DNA from: Phocoenobacter atlanticus
Lineage (GTDB): Bacteria; Pseudomonadota; Gammaproteobacteria; Enterobacterales; Pasteurellaceae
Length of the DNA: 64,000 nucleotides
Assembly: GCF_030764225.1 (NCBI RefSeq)
Contig: NZ_JASAXH010000001.1
Reading direction: 5' to 3' (one strand)
The notes under the pieces were generated by a model, which ran no database searches, was not told the origin of the DNA, and was given only the letters and a program-made list of their open reading frames with translations. Shown one piece after another: positions 36,302 to 44,614 of this stretch (positions are counted from its first letter, which is position 1; every line of letters begins with the position of its first letter). The position numbers and the translations under genes were made by a program.

Positions 36302-36706
36302 TTATTTAAATAGATTACTTAACGTAGATTTTGCTAAAGATTCAAGATCCAAATTATTGGTATCTAATTCACCATTAGGGCTTAATTTATCAACAACTTG
36401 TGGTAAATATTGAGAAAGTAAATTTGGCACTTCATTTTCATCAACACCCGCTTGTTGTGCAACATTGCGAAGTTCATCTTCACCGATGACCTCTTTAATT
36501 TGTTGTGATGAAACCTCTTGATTTTCACCTGTACCAATCCAAGATGAAACTACATCACCTAAACCACCTTGCTGTAATTTTCCCATTAACCCTTCAACAC
36601 CACCTTGTGATGAAAGCAGTGATTGCAGTAGTTGTGGAATTGCTTGATTTTGTTTATTCCCACCAATTAGAGATGAGACCACTGAACTTAAAATACCTTT
36701 TAACAT
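36302..36706 (-). CDS. YidB/DUF937 family protein
   Basis: A 134-residue protein of the YidB family. It shows IPQLLQSLLSSQGGVEGLMGKLQQGGLGDVVSSWIG (about residues 23-58) and the helical tail ending LAKSTLSNLF. The middle (about 66-105) carries VIGEDELRNVAQQAGVDENEVPNLLSQYLPQVVDKL, as in DUF937 proteins. There is no signal peptide in the strict sense. It stands alone, with AAGGAG upstream. The role is unknown. Confidence 0.85.
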   Translation of the reverse strand: MLKGILSSVVSSLIGGNKQNQAIPQLLQSLLSSQGGVEGLMGKLQQGGLGDVVSSWIGTGENQEVSSQQIKEVIGEDELRNVAQQAGVDENEVPNLLSQYLPQVVDKLSPNGELDTNNLDLESLAKSTLSNLFK

Positions 36707-36836
36707 AAATTCTCCTTAGTTAAAATAGATAGAAATTAAAATAGCCTTGGGTATCTACTTACTTCAGGCGTTTATGTGTGAATATCCAAGAGTGCCTTTT
36801 TACTTTAACATAATGATAATAATTGCTCAAGGCGTG

Positions 36837-37601
36837 TTATTTAGGCAGTATGGATAAAATTTGTCTCACTTTTTCTAAATCCTCTTGTGTGTCAACACCA
36901 ACTTCAGGGGCTTGTTTAGCAACATCTAAATGGATTTTTTCACCATACCATAAGGCACGTAATTGCTCCAAAGATTCCAATTGTTCCAGTTGAGTAGGTT
37001 GCCAATTTACATATTGTTTAATAAACCCAGCTCTATAGGCGTAAATACCAATATGGCGTAAGTAATTTTGCTGTGCCACAAAATCATCATCACAATTGGA
37101 AAAATGATCACGAGCGTAAGGAATAGATGCACGTGAAAAATAGAGTGCAAAGCCATTTTTGTCAGCTAAGGTTTTCACAACATTGGGATTAAATAACTCT
37201 TCTTTTGTGGTTAATTTAACGGCTAACGTTGCCATATTCACCTTTGATTTTACTAAGTTTTCAGCAATCTGATTGATAATCACAGGGGGAATTAAAGGCT
37301 CATCGCCTTGTACATTAACGATAACCTCATCATCAGCAATTGCCATTTTCTCAATAACTTCTGCTAAACGCTCTGTCCCTGAATTATGTTTTTCCGAGGT
37401 TAAGCAAACTTCTGCACCAAAGCTCTCAGCAACCTGTAAAATCTCGTTATGATCCGTAGCAATAATGACACGACTTGCTCCAGCTTGAATTGCTTGTTGC
37501 CACGTGTGTTGGATCATCGGTTTACCGCAAATATCAAGCAATGGTTTACGAGGTAAACGGGTAGAGGAATAACGTGCAGGAATAATAACAGTAAATTTCA
37601 T
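36837..37601 (-). CDS. kdsB: 3-deoxy-manno-octulosonate cytidylyltransferase
   Basis: Activates Kdo as CMP-Kdo for lipopolysaccharide core synthesis. It has 254 residues. The N-terminal IPARYSSTRLPRKPLLDICGKPMIQH (about residues 5-30) is the nucleotide-binding signature. NVQGDEPLI (about 95-103) holds a metal-binding Asp, and RHIGIYAYRAGFIKQY is also typical. Its ATG overlaps nothing but starts one base beyond the ycaR stop, so it is coupled to ycaR. It is the last gene of lpxK-ycaR-kdsB. Confidence 0.97.
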   Translation of the reverse strand: MKFTVIIPARYSSTRLPRKPLLDICGKPMIQHTWQQAIQAGASRVIIATDHNEILQVAESFGAEVCLTSEKHNSGTERLAEVIEKMAIADDEVIVNVQGDEPLIPPVIINQIAENLVKSKVNMATLAVKLTTKEELFNPNVVKTLADKNGFALYFSRASIPYARDHFSNCDDDFVAQQNYLRHIGIYAYRAGFIKQYVNWQPTQLEQLESLEQLRALWYGEKIHLDVAKQAPEVGVDTQEDLEKVRQILSILPK

Positions 37602-37602
37602 T

Positions 37603-37773
37603 TTAACATTCCTCTAATGATTGACCACTTTCTGGCAGTAACACGATAATGCCATTTTCGATTGGATAAGCCACGTTTTGCTCTTTGCAAATTAAACGGT
37701 TATTGGTTTTATCCCACTCTAATTTTGCATTACAGTTTGGGCAGGCAAGGTTATTGAGTAATTTTTCATTCAT
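37603..37773 (-). CDS. ycaR: Trm112/YcaR family small zinc-ribbon-like protein
   Basis: A 56-residue protein (MNEKLLNNLACPNCNAKLEW at the start). The CPNC motif (residues 11-14) and Cys29 match Trm112/YcaR-type proteins, although a full four-cysteine site is not present. The next frame ATG at 37776 would add one Met. The start overlaps the lpxK stop and the end lies one base before kdsB. The lpxK-ycaR-kdsB order is conserved in gammaproteobacteria. The precise role is not known. Confidence 0.88.
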   Translation of the reverse strand: MNEKLLNNLACPNCNAKLEWDKTNNRLICKEQNVAYPIENGIIVLLPESGQSLEEC

Positions 37774-38755
37774 CATTTTTTCCTAACTTTTTTAAAATTG
37801 GATTAAGTAATTGTTTTGTTGATGTTGGTGTAAAAGTTGCATCAATTGGCACGAAAAACCAGTTATCTTGTGCGAAATGACGACATTTTACGGCATCTTT
37901 TTCTGTCATTAATAAAATTTGATCTTGATTTGCAAGGGGAAGTAGTTGTTCTTTTGAGTAAGGCTGATGATCGGCAAAACTGTGACAAGCGGTCACATTA
38001 AAACCTAAATTTGCAAGCATATTAAAAAAACGAGGCGGATAGCCAATACCTGCCATTGCGACAATCTGTTGTGATTTAAGATCACTTAGTGCTATTTTCT
38101 GATTAGTTTTTACATTAATCGTATAGTCTGCTTGCAAGGTCATTTGATGTTCATTTGGTAAAGCCTTTCCACCATTACAAATTAATGCATTAACACGTTT
38201 TAAGCGACTGGGAAGTTCGCGTAAACCACCGGCAGGCAATACAAAACCGTTACCAAAACGACGCTCACCATCAATCACCACCCATTCAAAATCCCGTTGT
38301 AATTTATAATGTTGTAAGCCGTCATCAGCAATAATTAAATCTAATGAATAATTTTTCAATAATAATTCAATACTTTGTTGGCGGTTGGGTGATATTGCAA
38401 GAGGAACCTGAGTACGTTGCACAATTAATACTGGTTCATCACCCATTTGCTCAGCGGAACTTTCAGGGGTAACGAGTTGTGGAAAGTCTTTTGTGTTCGC
38501 CCCATAACCACGAGAAATAACACCAACTCGAATGCCTTTTTGTTGTAATTGTTCTACTAACCAAATCACTAATGGTGTTTTTCCGTTTCCACCTACGCTA
38601 ATATTCCCCACAATTAAAACGAGAACAGGCGAGCGGTAAGATGTTAAGAGATTTTTGCAAAAAAGCCAATGGCGTAGACGACTAATTAGGTAAAAGAGCA
38701 GTGATAAGGGGGATAAAATCCACGTAATAGTAGAACGATTTTGCCAGATTTTCAT
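37766..38755 (-). CDS. lpxK: Tetraacyldisaccharide 4'-kinase
   Basis: Phosphorylates the 4' position of the lipid A disaccharide at the inner membrane. I start it at ATG 38755, giving 329 residues and the usual MKIWQNRSTITWILSPLS N-terminus; the frame is open for 72 more bases. One N-terminal membrane helix is followed by P-loop VGNISVGGNGKTP (about residues 49-61), ISRGYG (about 78-83), and LIIADDGLQHYKL (about 140-152). msbA, the usual upstream partner, is absent. A full uptake signal is at 37985. Confidence 0.95.
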   Translation of the reverse strand: MKIWQNRSTITWILSPLSLLFYLISRLRHWLFCKNLLTSYRSPVLVLIVGNISVGGNGKTPLVIWLVEQLQQKGIRVGVISRGYGANTKDFPQLVTPESSAEQMGDEPVLIVQRTQVPLAISPNRQQSIELLLKNYSLDLIIADDGLQHYKLQRDFEWVVIDGERRFGNGFVLPAGGLRELPSRLKRVNALICNGGKALPNEHQMTLQADYTINVKTNQKIALSDLKSQQIVAMAGIGYPPRFFNMLANLGFNVTACHSFADHQPYSKEQLLPLANQDQILLMTEKDAVKCRHFAQDNWFFVPIDATFTPTSTKQLLNPILKKLGKNDE

Positions 38756-38789
38756 TTTATAAATTTTAAATTGATGGGTGGATGACGCT

Positions 38790-38817
38790 GTAGAGACGTA
38801 GCATACTACATCTCTAC
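38790..38817. repeat. 28-bp imperfect palindrome, copy of the malE-malF palindrome
   Basis: The left arm GTAGAGACGTAGCA is identical to that at 10900-10913. The right arm TACTACATCTCTAC has two changes from perfect symmetry. It lies between clpX and lpxK. Confidence 0.65.
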
Positions 38818-38835
38818 AAATTCGCACATTGATGA

Positions 38836-40095
38836 TTAATCAATTTTCGGCTTATCGCCTTTTTCAACACAATTTTTACCAACAGTCACCTTAGATTTAT
38901 TCTCTAAAGATGGTAATTCATACATTGTTTCAAGCAATAATTCTTCTACAATCGAGCGTAATCCCCTTGCCCCTGTTTTACGATCCATCGCTTTTTTAGC
39001 GATAGCAAGCAGAGCATCACGAGTAAATTTAAGCGCCACATTTTCCATTTTAAATAGAGCTTGATATTGTTTAATGACTGCATTTTTAGGTTCTGTTAAG
39101 ATCTGTACTAGTGCCTTTTCATCTAACTCTTCCAAAGGTGTAACCACAGGTAAACGACCAATTAACTCTGGAATTAAACCAAATTTAACTAAATCTTCAG
39201 GCTCAACTTGTTTAAATAATTCAGTGAGAGCTTGGCGATCTTTATCTTTTTTCAATTCAGCTTTAAAACCAATGCCCCCTTTTTTATTTGCTCGTTGTTC
39301 GATAATTTTATCTAAACCAGCAAATGCTCCGCCACAAATAAACAGGATTTTCGAGGTATCCACAGGAATGGTTTCTTTTTGTGGGTGCTTGCGTCCACCT
39401 TGAGGGTTAATACTTGCGACTGTACCTTCAATCAATTTAAGTAACGCTTGTTGTACACCTTCACCTGATACATCACGTGTTAATGACGGATTTTCAGATT
39501 TACGGGTGATTTTATCAATTTCATCAATAAAAATAATCCCACGTTCTGCTTGTTCTACGTCATAGTCACTACTCATTAATAATTTTTGAATGACATTTTC
39601 GACATCTTCACCGACATAACCTGCTTGAGTCAGTGTAGTTGCATCAGCAACAGCAAAAGGTACATTTAAATGACGAGCCATTGTTTCAGCAAGTAATGTC
39701 TTACCACAACCAGTTGGACCAATGAATAGGATATTACTTTTACCAAGCTCTACACCATCAGTTTCTTTATTATCACTTAATGCATTGCGTAAACGTTTAT
39801 AGTGATTATAAACTGCAACAGAAAGTACTTTCTTAGCGTGTTCTTGTCCGATAACATAATCATCTAAATGTTGATGTATTTCTTTTGGTGTAGGAATATT
39901 TTCAAAAAAACTTTGTTCTTTTACTTTTTCATTTATTTCATCCTGTGAAAAAGATCCTTGAGAATTGACTACTGCATAAGCATCTTCAACACATTCAATA
40001 CAAATAAAACTTTCAGTGCCTTCAATTAGCCCTTCAACTTCATTTTTTTGTTTACCACAAAAGCTACAATGTGGCATTTTTTCAAAATCAGACAT
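38836..40095 (-). CDS. clpX: ATP-dependent Clp protease ATP-binding subunit ClpX
   Basis: AAA+ unfoldase that feeds substrates to ClpP. It has 419 residues. The N-terminal zinc domain has Cys10, Cys13, Cys32 and Cys35. Walker A GPTGCGKT (about residues 119-126), Walker B IIFIDEIDKI, the IGF loop that docks ClpP (KKGGIGF, about 264-270) and sensor GARGLRSI (about 369-376) are all present. Its start shares one base with the clpP stop, so it is coupled to clpP. lon and tig are not beside the operon here. Confidence 0.97.
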   Translation of the reverse strand: MSDFEKMPHCSFCGKQKNEVEGLIEGTESFICIECVEDAYAVVNSQGSFSQDEINEKVKEQSFFENIPTPKEIHQHLDDYVIGQEHAKKVLSVAVYNHYKRLRNALSDNKETDGVELGKSNILFIGPTGCGKTLLAETMARHLNVPFAVADATTLTQAGYVGEDVENVIQKLLMSSDYDVEQAERGIIFIDEIDKITRKSENPSLTRDVSGEGVQQALLKLIEGTVASINPQGGRKHPQKETIPVDTSKILFICGGAFAGLDKIIEQRANKKGGIGFKAELKKDKDRQALTELFKQVEPEDLVKFGLIPELIGRLPVVTPLEELDEKALVQILTEPKNAVIKQYQALFKMENVALKFTRDALLAIAKKAMDRKTGARGLRSIVEELLLETMYELPSLENKSKVTVGKNCVEKGDKPKID

Positions 40096-40700
40096 TATTT
40101 ACTCCCTCGAGAGTGGACGACTTCATCAACTAAACCATATTTTTGAGCTGCTTCTGCTGACATAAAATTATCACGATCAGTATCTTGTTCAATAACAGAC
40201 AGCGGTTGTCCTGTATGTTCACTTAAACGCTCATTTAAGGTTTGTTTAATTTTTAAAATTTCTTGAGCGTGGATTTGAATATCAGAAGCCTGTCCTCTAA
40301 AGCCCCCTAAAGGCTGATGGATCATCACACGAGCGTGAGGTAACGCAAAACGTTTGCCTTTTTTTCCTGCTGAAAGTAAAAAAGCACCCATTGAACAAGC
40401 TTGACCAATACACACAGTGCTAACATCAGGTTTGATAAAGTTCATTGTATCAAAAATTGCCATACCAGCAGTAACAGAACCACCTGGTGAATTAATATAA
40501 ATACTGATATCTTTTTCAGGATCTTCTGACTCTAAAAATAATAATTGAGCGACAATCAAATTTGCCATATTGTCTTCAACTTCACCGCTTAAGAAAATAA
40601 TGCGTTCTTTTAGTAAGCGAGAATAAATATCAAAGGCTCTTTCGCCTTTTGACGTTTGCTCTACCACTGTTGGAATAAGAGCATTGTTAGGAATTATCAT
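40095..40700 (-). CDS. clpP: ATP-dependent Clp protease proteolytic subunit
   Basis: Serine protease that forms the 14-mer chamber used by ClpX and ClpA. It has 201 residues. The catalytic Ser is in GQACSMGAFLLSAG (about residues 94-107), His in ARVMIHQPLGG (about 118-128), and Asp in DTDRDNFMSA (about 168-177). The N-terminal IPTVVEQTSKGERAFDIYS is typical. It starts the clpP-clpX operon, divergent from the phosphate genes. The 245-base gap upstream (40701-40945) is A/T-rich; I see no clear heat-shock promoter. Confidence 0.97.
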   Translation of the reverse strand: MIIPNNALIPTVVEQTSKGERAFDIYSRLLKERIIFLSGEVEDNMANLIVAQLLFLESEDPEKDISIYINSPGGSVTAGMAIFDTMNFIKPDVSTVCIGQACSMGAFLLSAGKKGKRFALPHARVMIHQPLGGFRGQASDIQIHAQEILKIKQTLNERLSEHTGQPLSVIEQDTDRDNFMSAEAAQKYGLVDEVVHSRGSK

Positions 40701-40945
40701 ATTTTTTTCCTTTTTATAAATTGATAAAAACAGCTCATTTTACCAGACTTTAATAAGGAATAAAAACGAGTTATGTAATTTTTAAAGAGAGTGAGTTATA
40801 GATTGTCATTCTTTCCAAATAAAGAAATAATAAGTGATTTCTTAATCATTTATATTTTAATAGATGATCTTTAGTATTACTTCAAGTAAAATGTGTCTGT
40901 ATTTTAAATAAAAATGAATTTTTTAACCTCTATGGAGACGTTCTT

Positions 40946-41626
40946 ATGGCTATGAATAATATTCTTGGATTATTCGCTGAATCCCCCCTTAAACCCCTTC
41001 AGAAACACTCAACGAAAGTAACAGAGTGTTGTGAATTATTAGTTCCTTTTTTTGAACAAACCTTTAAAGAAGATTGGGATAATGCGGAAGATTATCGCGC
41101 TCAGATAGGATTACTTGAACATCAAGCAGATGATTTAAAAAAAGAAATTCGCTTAAAACTTCCTCGAGGATTGTTTATGCCAATTGAACGTACTGATTTA
41201 TTAGAGCTTGTTACACAACAAGATAAATTGGCTAATTTTACTAAGGATATTGCAGGGCGTGTAATTGGTCGTCAATTACTAATACCTAAACAGATTCAAG
41301 AAGATTTTAACTACTTTGTTAAGCGTAGTATTGATGCCGTTCATCAAGCTCATAAGGTTATTCACGAAATGGATGAATTACTTGAAACAGGCTTTCGAGG
41401 GAGAGAATTGAATTTTGTTAATAAAATGATTTTAGAGTTAGATACCATTGAAGACGACACAGATCAATTACAACGAGTTCTACGTAAAGAATTATTACAG
41501 ATTGAATCACAATTAAATCCGATTGATGTGATGTTCCTATATAAAATTATTGAGTGGGTTGGTGTGTTAGCTGATCAGGCTCAACGTGTTGGTTCTCGAA
41601 TTGAACTAATGTTAGCTAAATCATAG
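40946..41626 (+). CDS. DUF47 (PhoU-like) protein, phosphate transport partner
   Basis: A 226-residue all-helical protein of the DUF47/TIGR00153 family, related to PhoU. FMPIERTDLLELVTQQDKLANFTKDI (about residues 72-97) carries the metal-cluster motif region (E-x4-D). A second conserved block is LNPIDVMFLYKIIEWVGVLADQAQRVGSR. It lies 13 bases before pit and probably modulates the transporter. GGAG lies 10 bases before the ATG; a second ATG at 40952 is also possible. Confidence 0.9.
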   Translation: MAMNNILGLFAESPLKPLQKHSTKVTECCELLVPFFEQTFKEDWDNAEDYRAQIGLLEHQADDLKKEIRLKLPRGLFMPIERTDLLELVTQQDKLANFTKDIAGRVIGRQLLIPKQIQEDFNYFVKRSIDAVHQAHKVIHEMDELLETGFRGRELNFVNKMILELDTIEDDTDQLQRVLRKELLQIESQLNPIDVMFLYKIIEWVGVLADQAQRVGSRIELMLAKS

Positions 41627-41639
41627 CTCGGAGGAAGTA

Positions 41640-42899
41640 ATGGAATTAATTCAACAATATGGTCATATATTAATTATTATTACCGCTATTTTTGGTTTTT
41701 TTATGGCGTTTGGAATTGGGGCTAATGATGTTTCTAATGCAATGGGAACGTCTGTTGGTTCAGGTGTTTTAACTATTAAACAAACCATTTTTATTGCAAT
41801 TATTTTTGAATTTGCAGGTGCTTATCTTGCAGGAGGAGAGGTTACACAAACGATTAAAGGCGGGATTATTGATGTTAGTTTATATGCTGATATGCCTGAT
41901 GTATTAGTACTTGGGATGATGGCATCGCTATTTGCTTCAGGAACTTGGCTTTTAATTGCATCTCGTATGGGATGGCCAGTTTCAACTACTCATTCTATTA
42001 TTGGTGCAATTATTGGTTTTGGTTGTGTTACAGCTGGAACAGAATCGGTTGAATGGAGTAAAATCTTAGGAATTGTCGGTAGTTGGTTTGTTACTCCTTT
42101 TGTTGCTGGTGTTGTCGCTTATATTGTTTTTTCTAGTACACAACGTTTAATTTTTGATACATCAAAACCTGTTGAGAATGCTAAAAAATATGGTCCTTAT
42201 TATATGGGATTAACTGCATTTGTATTGTGTGTGGTCACAATGAAAAAAGGATTAAAGCATATTGGATTACATTTAGAATGGTCAGAGGTTTTCCTTATTT
42301 CCTTAATTATTGCAATTATTTCAACAATTGCTTGTCATTTTTATTTTAAAAAATCCGCTTTTGATAAAATAGATGATGGTAGTTTTGAAAGTGTGGAAAA
42401 AGTATTTGGCATTTTGATGGTCATTACCGCTTGTGCAATGGCATTTGCTCACGGTTCAAATGATGTTGCTAACGCAATAGGACCTTTATCTGCGGTAGCT
42501 TCTATTGTGGAAACAGGTGGTCAAGTTGCGGGTAAAACAGCCCTTGCTCCTTGGATTTTACCTCTTGGTGGTGCTGGAATTGTAGTGGGGTTAGTTGTAT
42601 TAGGTTATAAAGTAATGGGAACCATTGGAACAGGTATTACCGAATTAACGCCAAGTCGTGGTTTTGCAGCACAATTTTCCTGTGCGACTACTGTGGTTAT
42701 TGCCTCAGGAACAGGATTACCAATTTCAACCACTCAAACCCTAGTAGGGGCAATTTTAGGAGTTGGTTTTGCTCGAGGAATTGCAGCATTAAACTTAAAT
42801 GTAATTAGAAATATTGTTGCTTCTTGGGTTATTACCTTACCTGCAGGTGCGTTTATTTCGATTATTATTTATCATATTTTAAATACTATTTTTCGTTAG
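41640..42899 (+). CDS. pit: Low-affinity inorganic phosphate transporter PitA/B type
   Basis: Proton- or metal-coupled phosphate permease of the inner membrane. It has 419 residues with about ten membrane helices. The duplicated PiT signature is present as GANDVSNAMGTSVG (about residues 28-41) and FAHGSNDVANAIGPLSA (about 269-285), with paired SRMGWPVSTTHSIIGA and ASGTGLPISTTQTLVGA. GGAGG is 6 bases upstream. The operon is DUF47-pit and ends in a terminator at 42912. A full uptake signal is at 42426. No Pho box could be recognised with confidence upstream. Confidence 0.94.
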   Translation: MELIQQYGHILIIITAIFGFFMAFGIGANDVSNAMGTSVGSGVLTIKQTIFIAIIFEFAGAYLAGGEVTQTIKGGIIDVSLYADMPDVLVLGMMASLFASGTWLLIASRMGWPVSTTHSIIGAIIGFGCVTAGTESVEWSKILGIVGSWFVTPFVAGVVAYIVFSSTQRLIFDTSKPVENAKKYGPYYMGLTAFVLCVVTMKKGLKHIGLHLEWSEVFLISLIIAIISTIACHFYFKKSAFDKIDDGSFESVEKVFGILMVITACAMAFAHGSNDVANAIGPLSAVASIVETGGQVAGKTALAPWILPLGGAGIVVGLVVLGYKVMGTIGTGITELTPSRGFAAQFSCATTVVIASGTGLPISTTQTLVGAILGVGFARGIAALNLNVIRNIVASWVITLPAGAFISIIIYHILNTIFR

Positions 42900-42911
42900 G
42901 ATATAAACAAC

Positions 42912-42940
42912 AAAAGAAAGTGCTTAGCACTTTCTTTTTT
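42912..42940 (+). terminator. pit terminator
   Basis: AAAGAAAGTGC and GCACTTTCTTT pair around TTA and are followed by a T-run. It starts 13 bases after the pit stop and separates pit from the YgiM-like gene. Confidence 0.85.
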
Positions 42941-42958
42941 ACATAAAGGAATAAAACA

Positions 42959-43573
42959 ATGCGTTTACGAATTATACCATTTATTTTAATATTATTAGGA
43001 ACTCTACTACCTTTGTCTGGGCAGGCAGAAAATTTTTATTACGTTACCGATGCTCTAAGTGAATATGTAAGAAAAGGTGCGGGGAATGATTATAAAATTG
43101 CAGGAACGGTAAAAGCGGGTGAAAAAGTGATTGTTCTGGAAAGAAAAAATAATTACTCACTTATTCAAGATACAAAAAATCGTCAGGTTTGGATCTTAAA
43201 TAATAAGTTAACCACAGAACCACCGTCAAAACAAAAAATTCCTGTTTTAGAAAGACAAATTGAGGAATTAACATTAAAACTGAATAAGATAGAAAGTGAT
43301 TGGCAACATCGAACAGGAGAAATCCGCCGTCGATTAACTCAAGCAGAACAACAAAGTAGAACGCTGTTAGACATAAATGCACAATTAAAACGAGAAGTCA
43401 GCATCTTAAAGAATAAAAATAAAGAGCTTGAGATTATGCAAGATGTTGAACAGCGTGAAATAATGATCAAATGGTTTATGTACGGAGGCACAGTATTAGG
43501 AATCGGTTTACTGTTAGGGCTCTTAATTCCATTTATTTTGCCAAGAAAAAAACAAAATAATGGATGGAGTTAA
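42959..43573 (+). CDS. TIGR04211 SH3-domain protein (YgiM-like)
   Basis: A 204-residue envelope protein. It has a signal peptide (MRLRIIPFILILLGTLLPLS, cleavage near GQA/EN) and a bacterial SH3 domain (about residues 25-85: DALSEYVRKGAGNDYKIAGTV). A coiled coil with heptad-like pattern (about 90-165) and a C-terminal membrane helix (about 172-195, GLLIPFILP) follow. The order signal-SH3-coiled coil-membrane anchor is that of E. coli YgiM. It is coupled to apaH, whose ribosome binding site lies within its last codons. Confidence 0.85.
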   Translation: MRLRIIPFILILLGTLLPLSGQAENFYYVTDALSEYVRKGAGNDYKIAGTVKAGEKVIVLERKNNYSLIQDTKNRQVWILNNKLTTEPPSKQKIPVLERQIEELTLKLNKIESDWQHRTGEIRRRLTQAEQQSRTLLDINAQLKREVSILKNKNKELEIMQDVEQREIMIKWFMYGGTVLGIGLLLGLLIPFILPRKKQNNGWS

Positions 43574-43575
43574 CG

Positions 43576-44397
43576 GTGGCGACCTATATCGTAGGAGATT
43601 TACACGGCTGTTTCGATGAATTAACACAATTACTACAACAAGTAAGTTTTGATGTTAATAAAGATGAATTATGGCTAACTGGCGATCTTATTGCTCGGGG
43701 AGACAAATCGTTAGAGTGTTTGCGTTTCGTTAAATCTCTCGGGGACAAAGCAACTACGGTATTAGGTAACCACGACTTGCATTTACTTGCCACTAATCTT
43801 GGTATAAAAAAAGTCAATGCAAGGGATAAATTAGATACATTATTGATGGCAGAAGATAAAGAAGAATTACTCGAATGGCTTCGCCATCAGCCTCTATTTG
43901 TCCAACATCCTAAATATGGTTTTTTATTAAGTCACGCAGGGATTAGCCCTGAATGGGATCTAAAAACAACCCAACAATGTGCGAAAGAAGTAGAAACTCT
44001 ATTGCAAAGTGAGGATTATCAATATTTATTGCAAAATATGTATGATAACTCACCGCTTGCTTGGAATGAAAATTTATCAGGAATGGAACGCTATCGTTAT
44101 ATTATTAACGCATTCACTCGAATGCGTTTTTGTAATGAAAAAAAACAATTAGATTTTCAATGTAAACTTTCACCTCAAGATGCACCACCCACATTGAAAC
44201 CGTGGTTTTTATTGGATAATCCTCTTTATAAACAACATAATATTCTATTTGGGCATTGGGCGGCGTTACTTGGTTATAGTACTCCTCCTCATATTTACTC
44301 ACTAGATACAGGTTGTGTTTGGGGGCATCATTTAACGATGATCTGTTGGGAAACTCAACAAATATTTACTCAACCGCATTTAAATAAAATTACTTAA
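43576..44397 (+). CDS. apaH: Bis(5'-nucleosyl)-tetraphosphatase, symmetrical
   Basis: Hydrolyses Ap4A to two ADP. I choose GTG 43576 as the start because GGAG lies 6 bases upstream and the sequence then reads VATYIVGDLHGC, matching the family N-terminus; an in-frame ATG at 43564 lies inside the YgiM-like gene. It has 273 residues. Metallophosphatase motifs are GDLHGC, LTGDLIARGDKS, LGNHDLHLL, and LLSHAGISPEWD near residue 117. The usual ksgA-apaG neighbours are missing. Confidence 0.94.
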   Translation: MATYIVGDLHGCFDELTQLLQQVSFDVNKDELWLTGDLIARGDKSLECLRFVKSLGDKATTVLGNHDLHLLATNLGIKKVNARDKLDTLLMAEDKEELLEWLRHQPLFVQHPKYGFLLSHAGISPEWDLKTTQQCAKEVETLLQSEDYQYLLQNMYDNSPLAWNENLSGMERYRYIINAFTRMRFCNEKKQLDFQCKLSPQDAPPTLKPWFLLDNPLYKQHNILFGHWAALLGYSTPPHIYSLDTGCVWGHHLTMICWETQQIFTQPHLNKIT

Positions 44398-44614
44398 TTA
44401 TTCATTTAAAATGTGCAAAAAGATCAAATTATCCTACCGCTATGCTTTGTTAAAGACACATCTTCATAAGCGGTCGTAGATATCTACATAATTGCAAAAA
44501 ATTGTCAGAATGTGACCGCTATCTCTAAATCAATATAATTCAGTATGTTGCTCTTTATAATTATGATAATATTTAGTTACCGAGTTTTGTTTTAGAAAAT
44601 TATTAAAAATAAAA
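44398..44614. other. apaH-tex gap with half uptake signals
   Basis: No gene is seen. TACCGCT (about 44435-44441), AAGCGGTC (44468-44475) and GACCGCT (44514-44520) are spread over it, the last two forming a 7-bp dyad around ATTGCAAAAAATTG. A tex promoter could lie near 44565. Confidence 0.4.
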
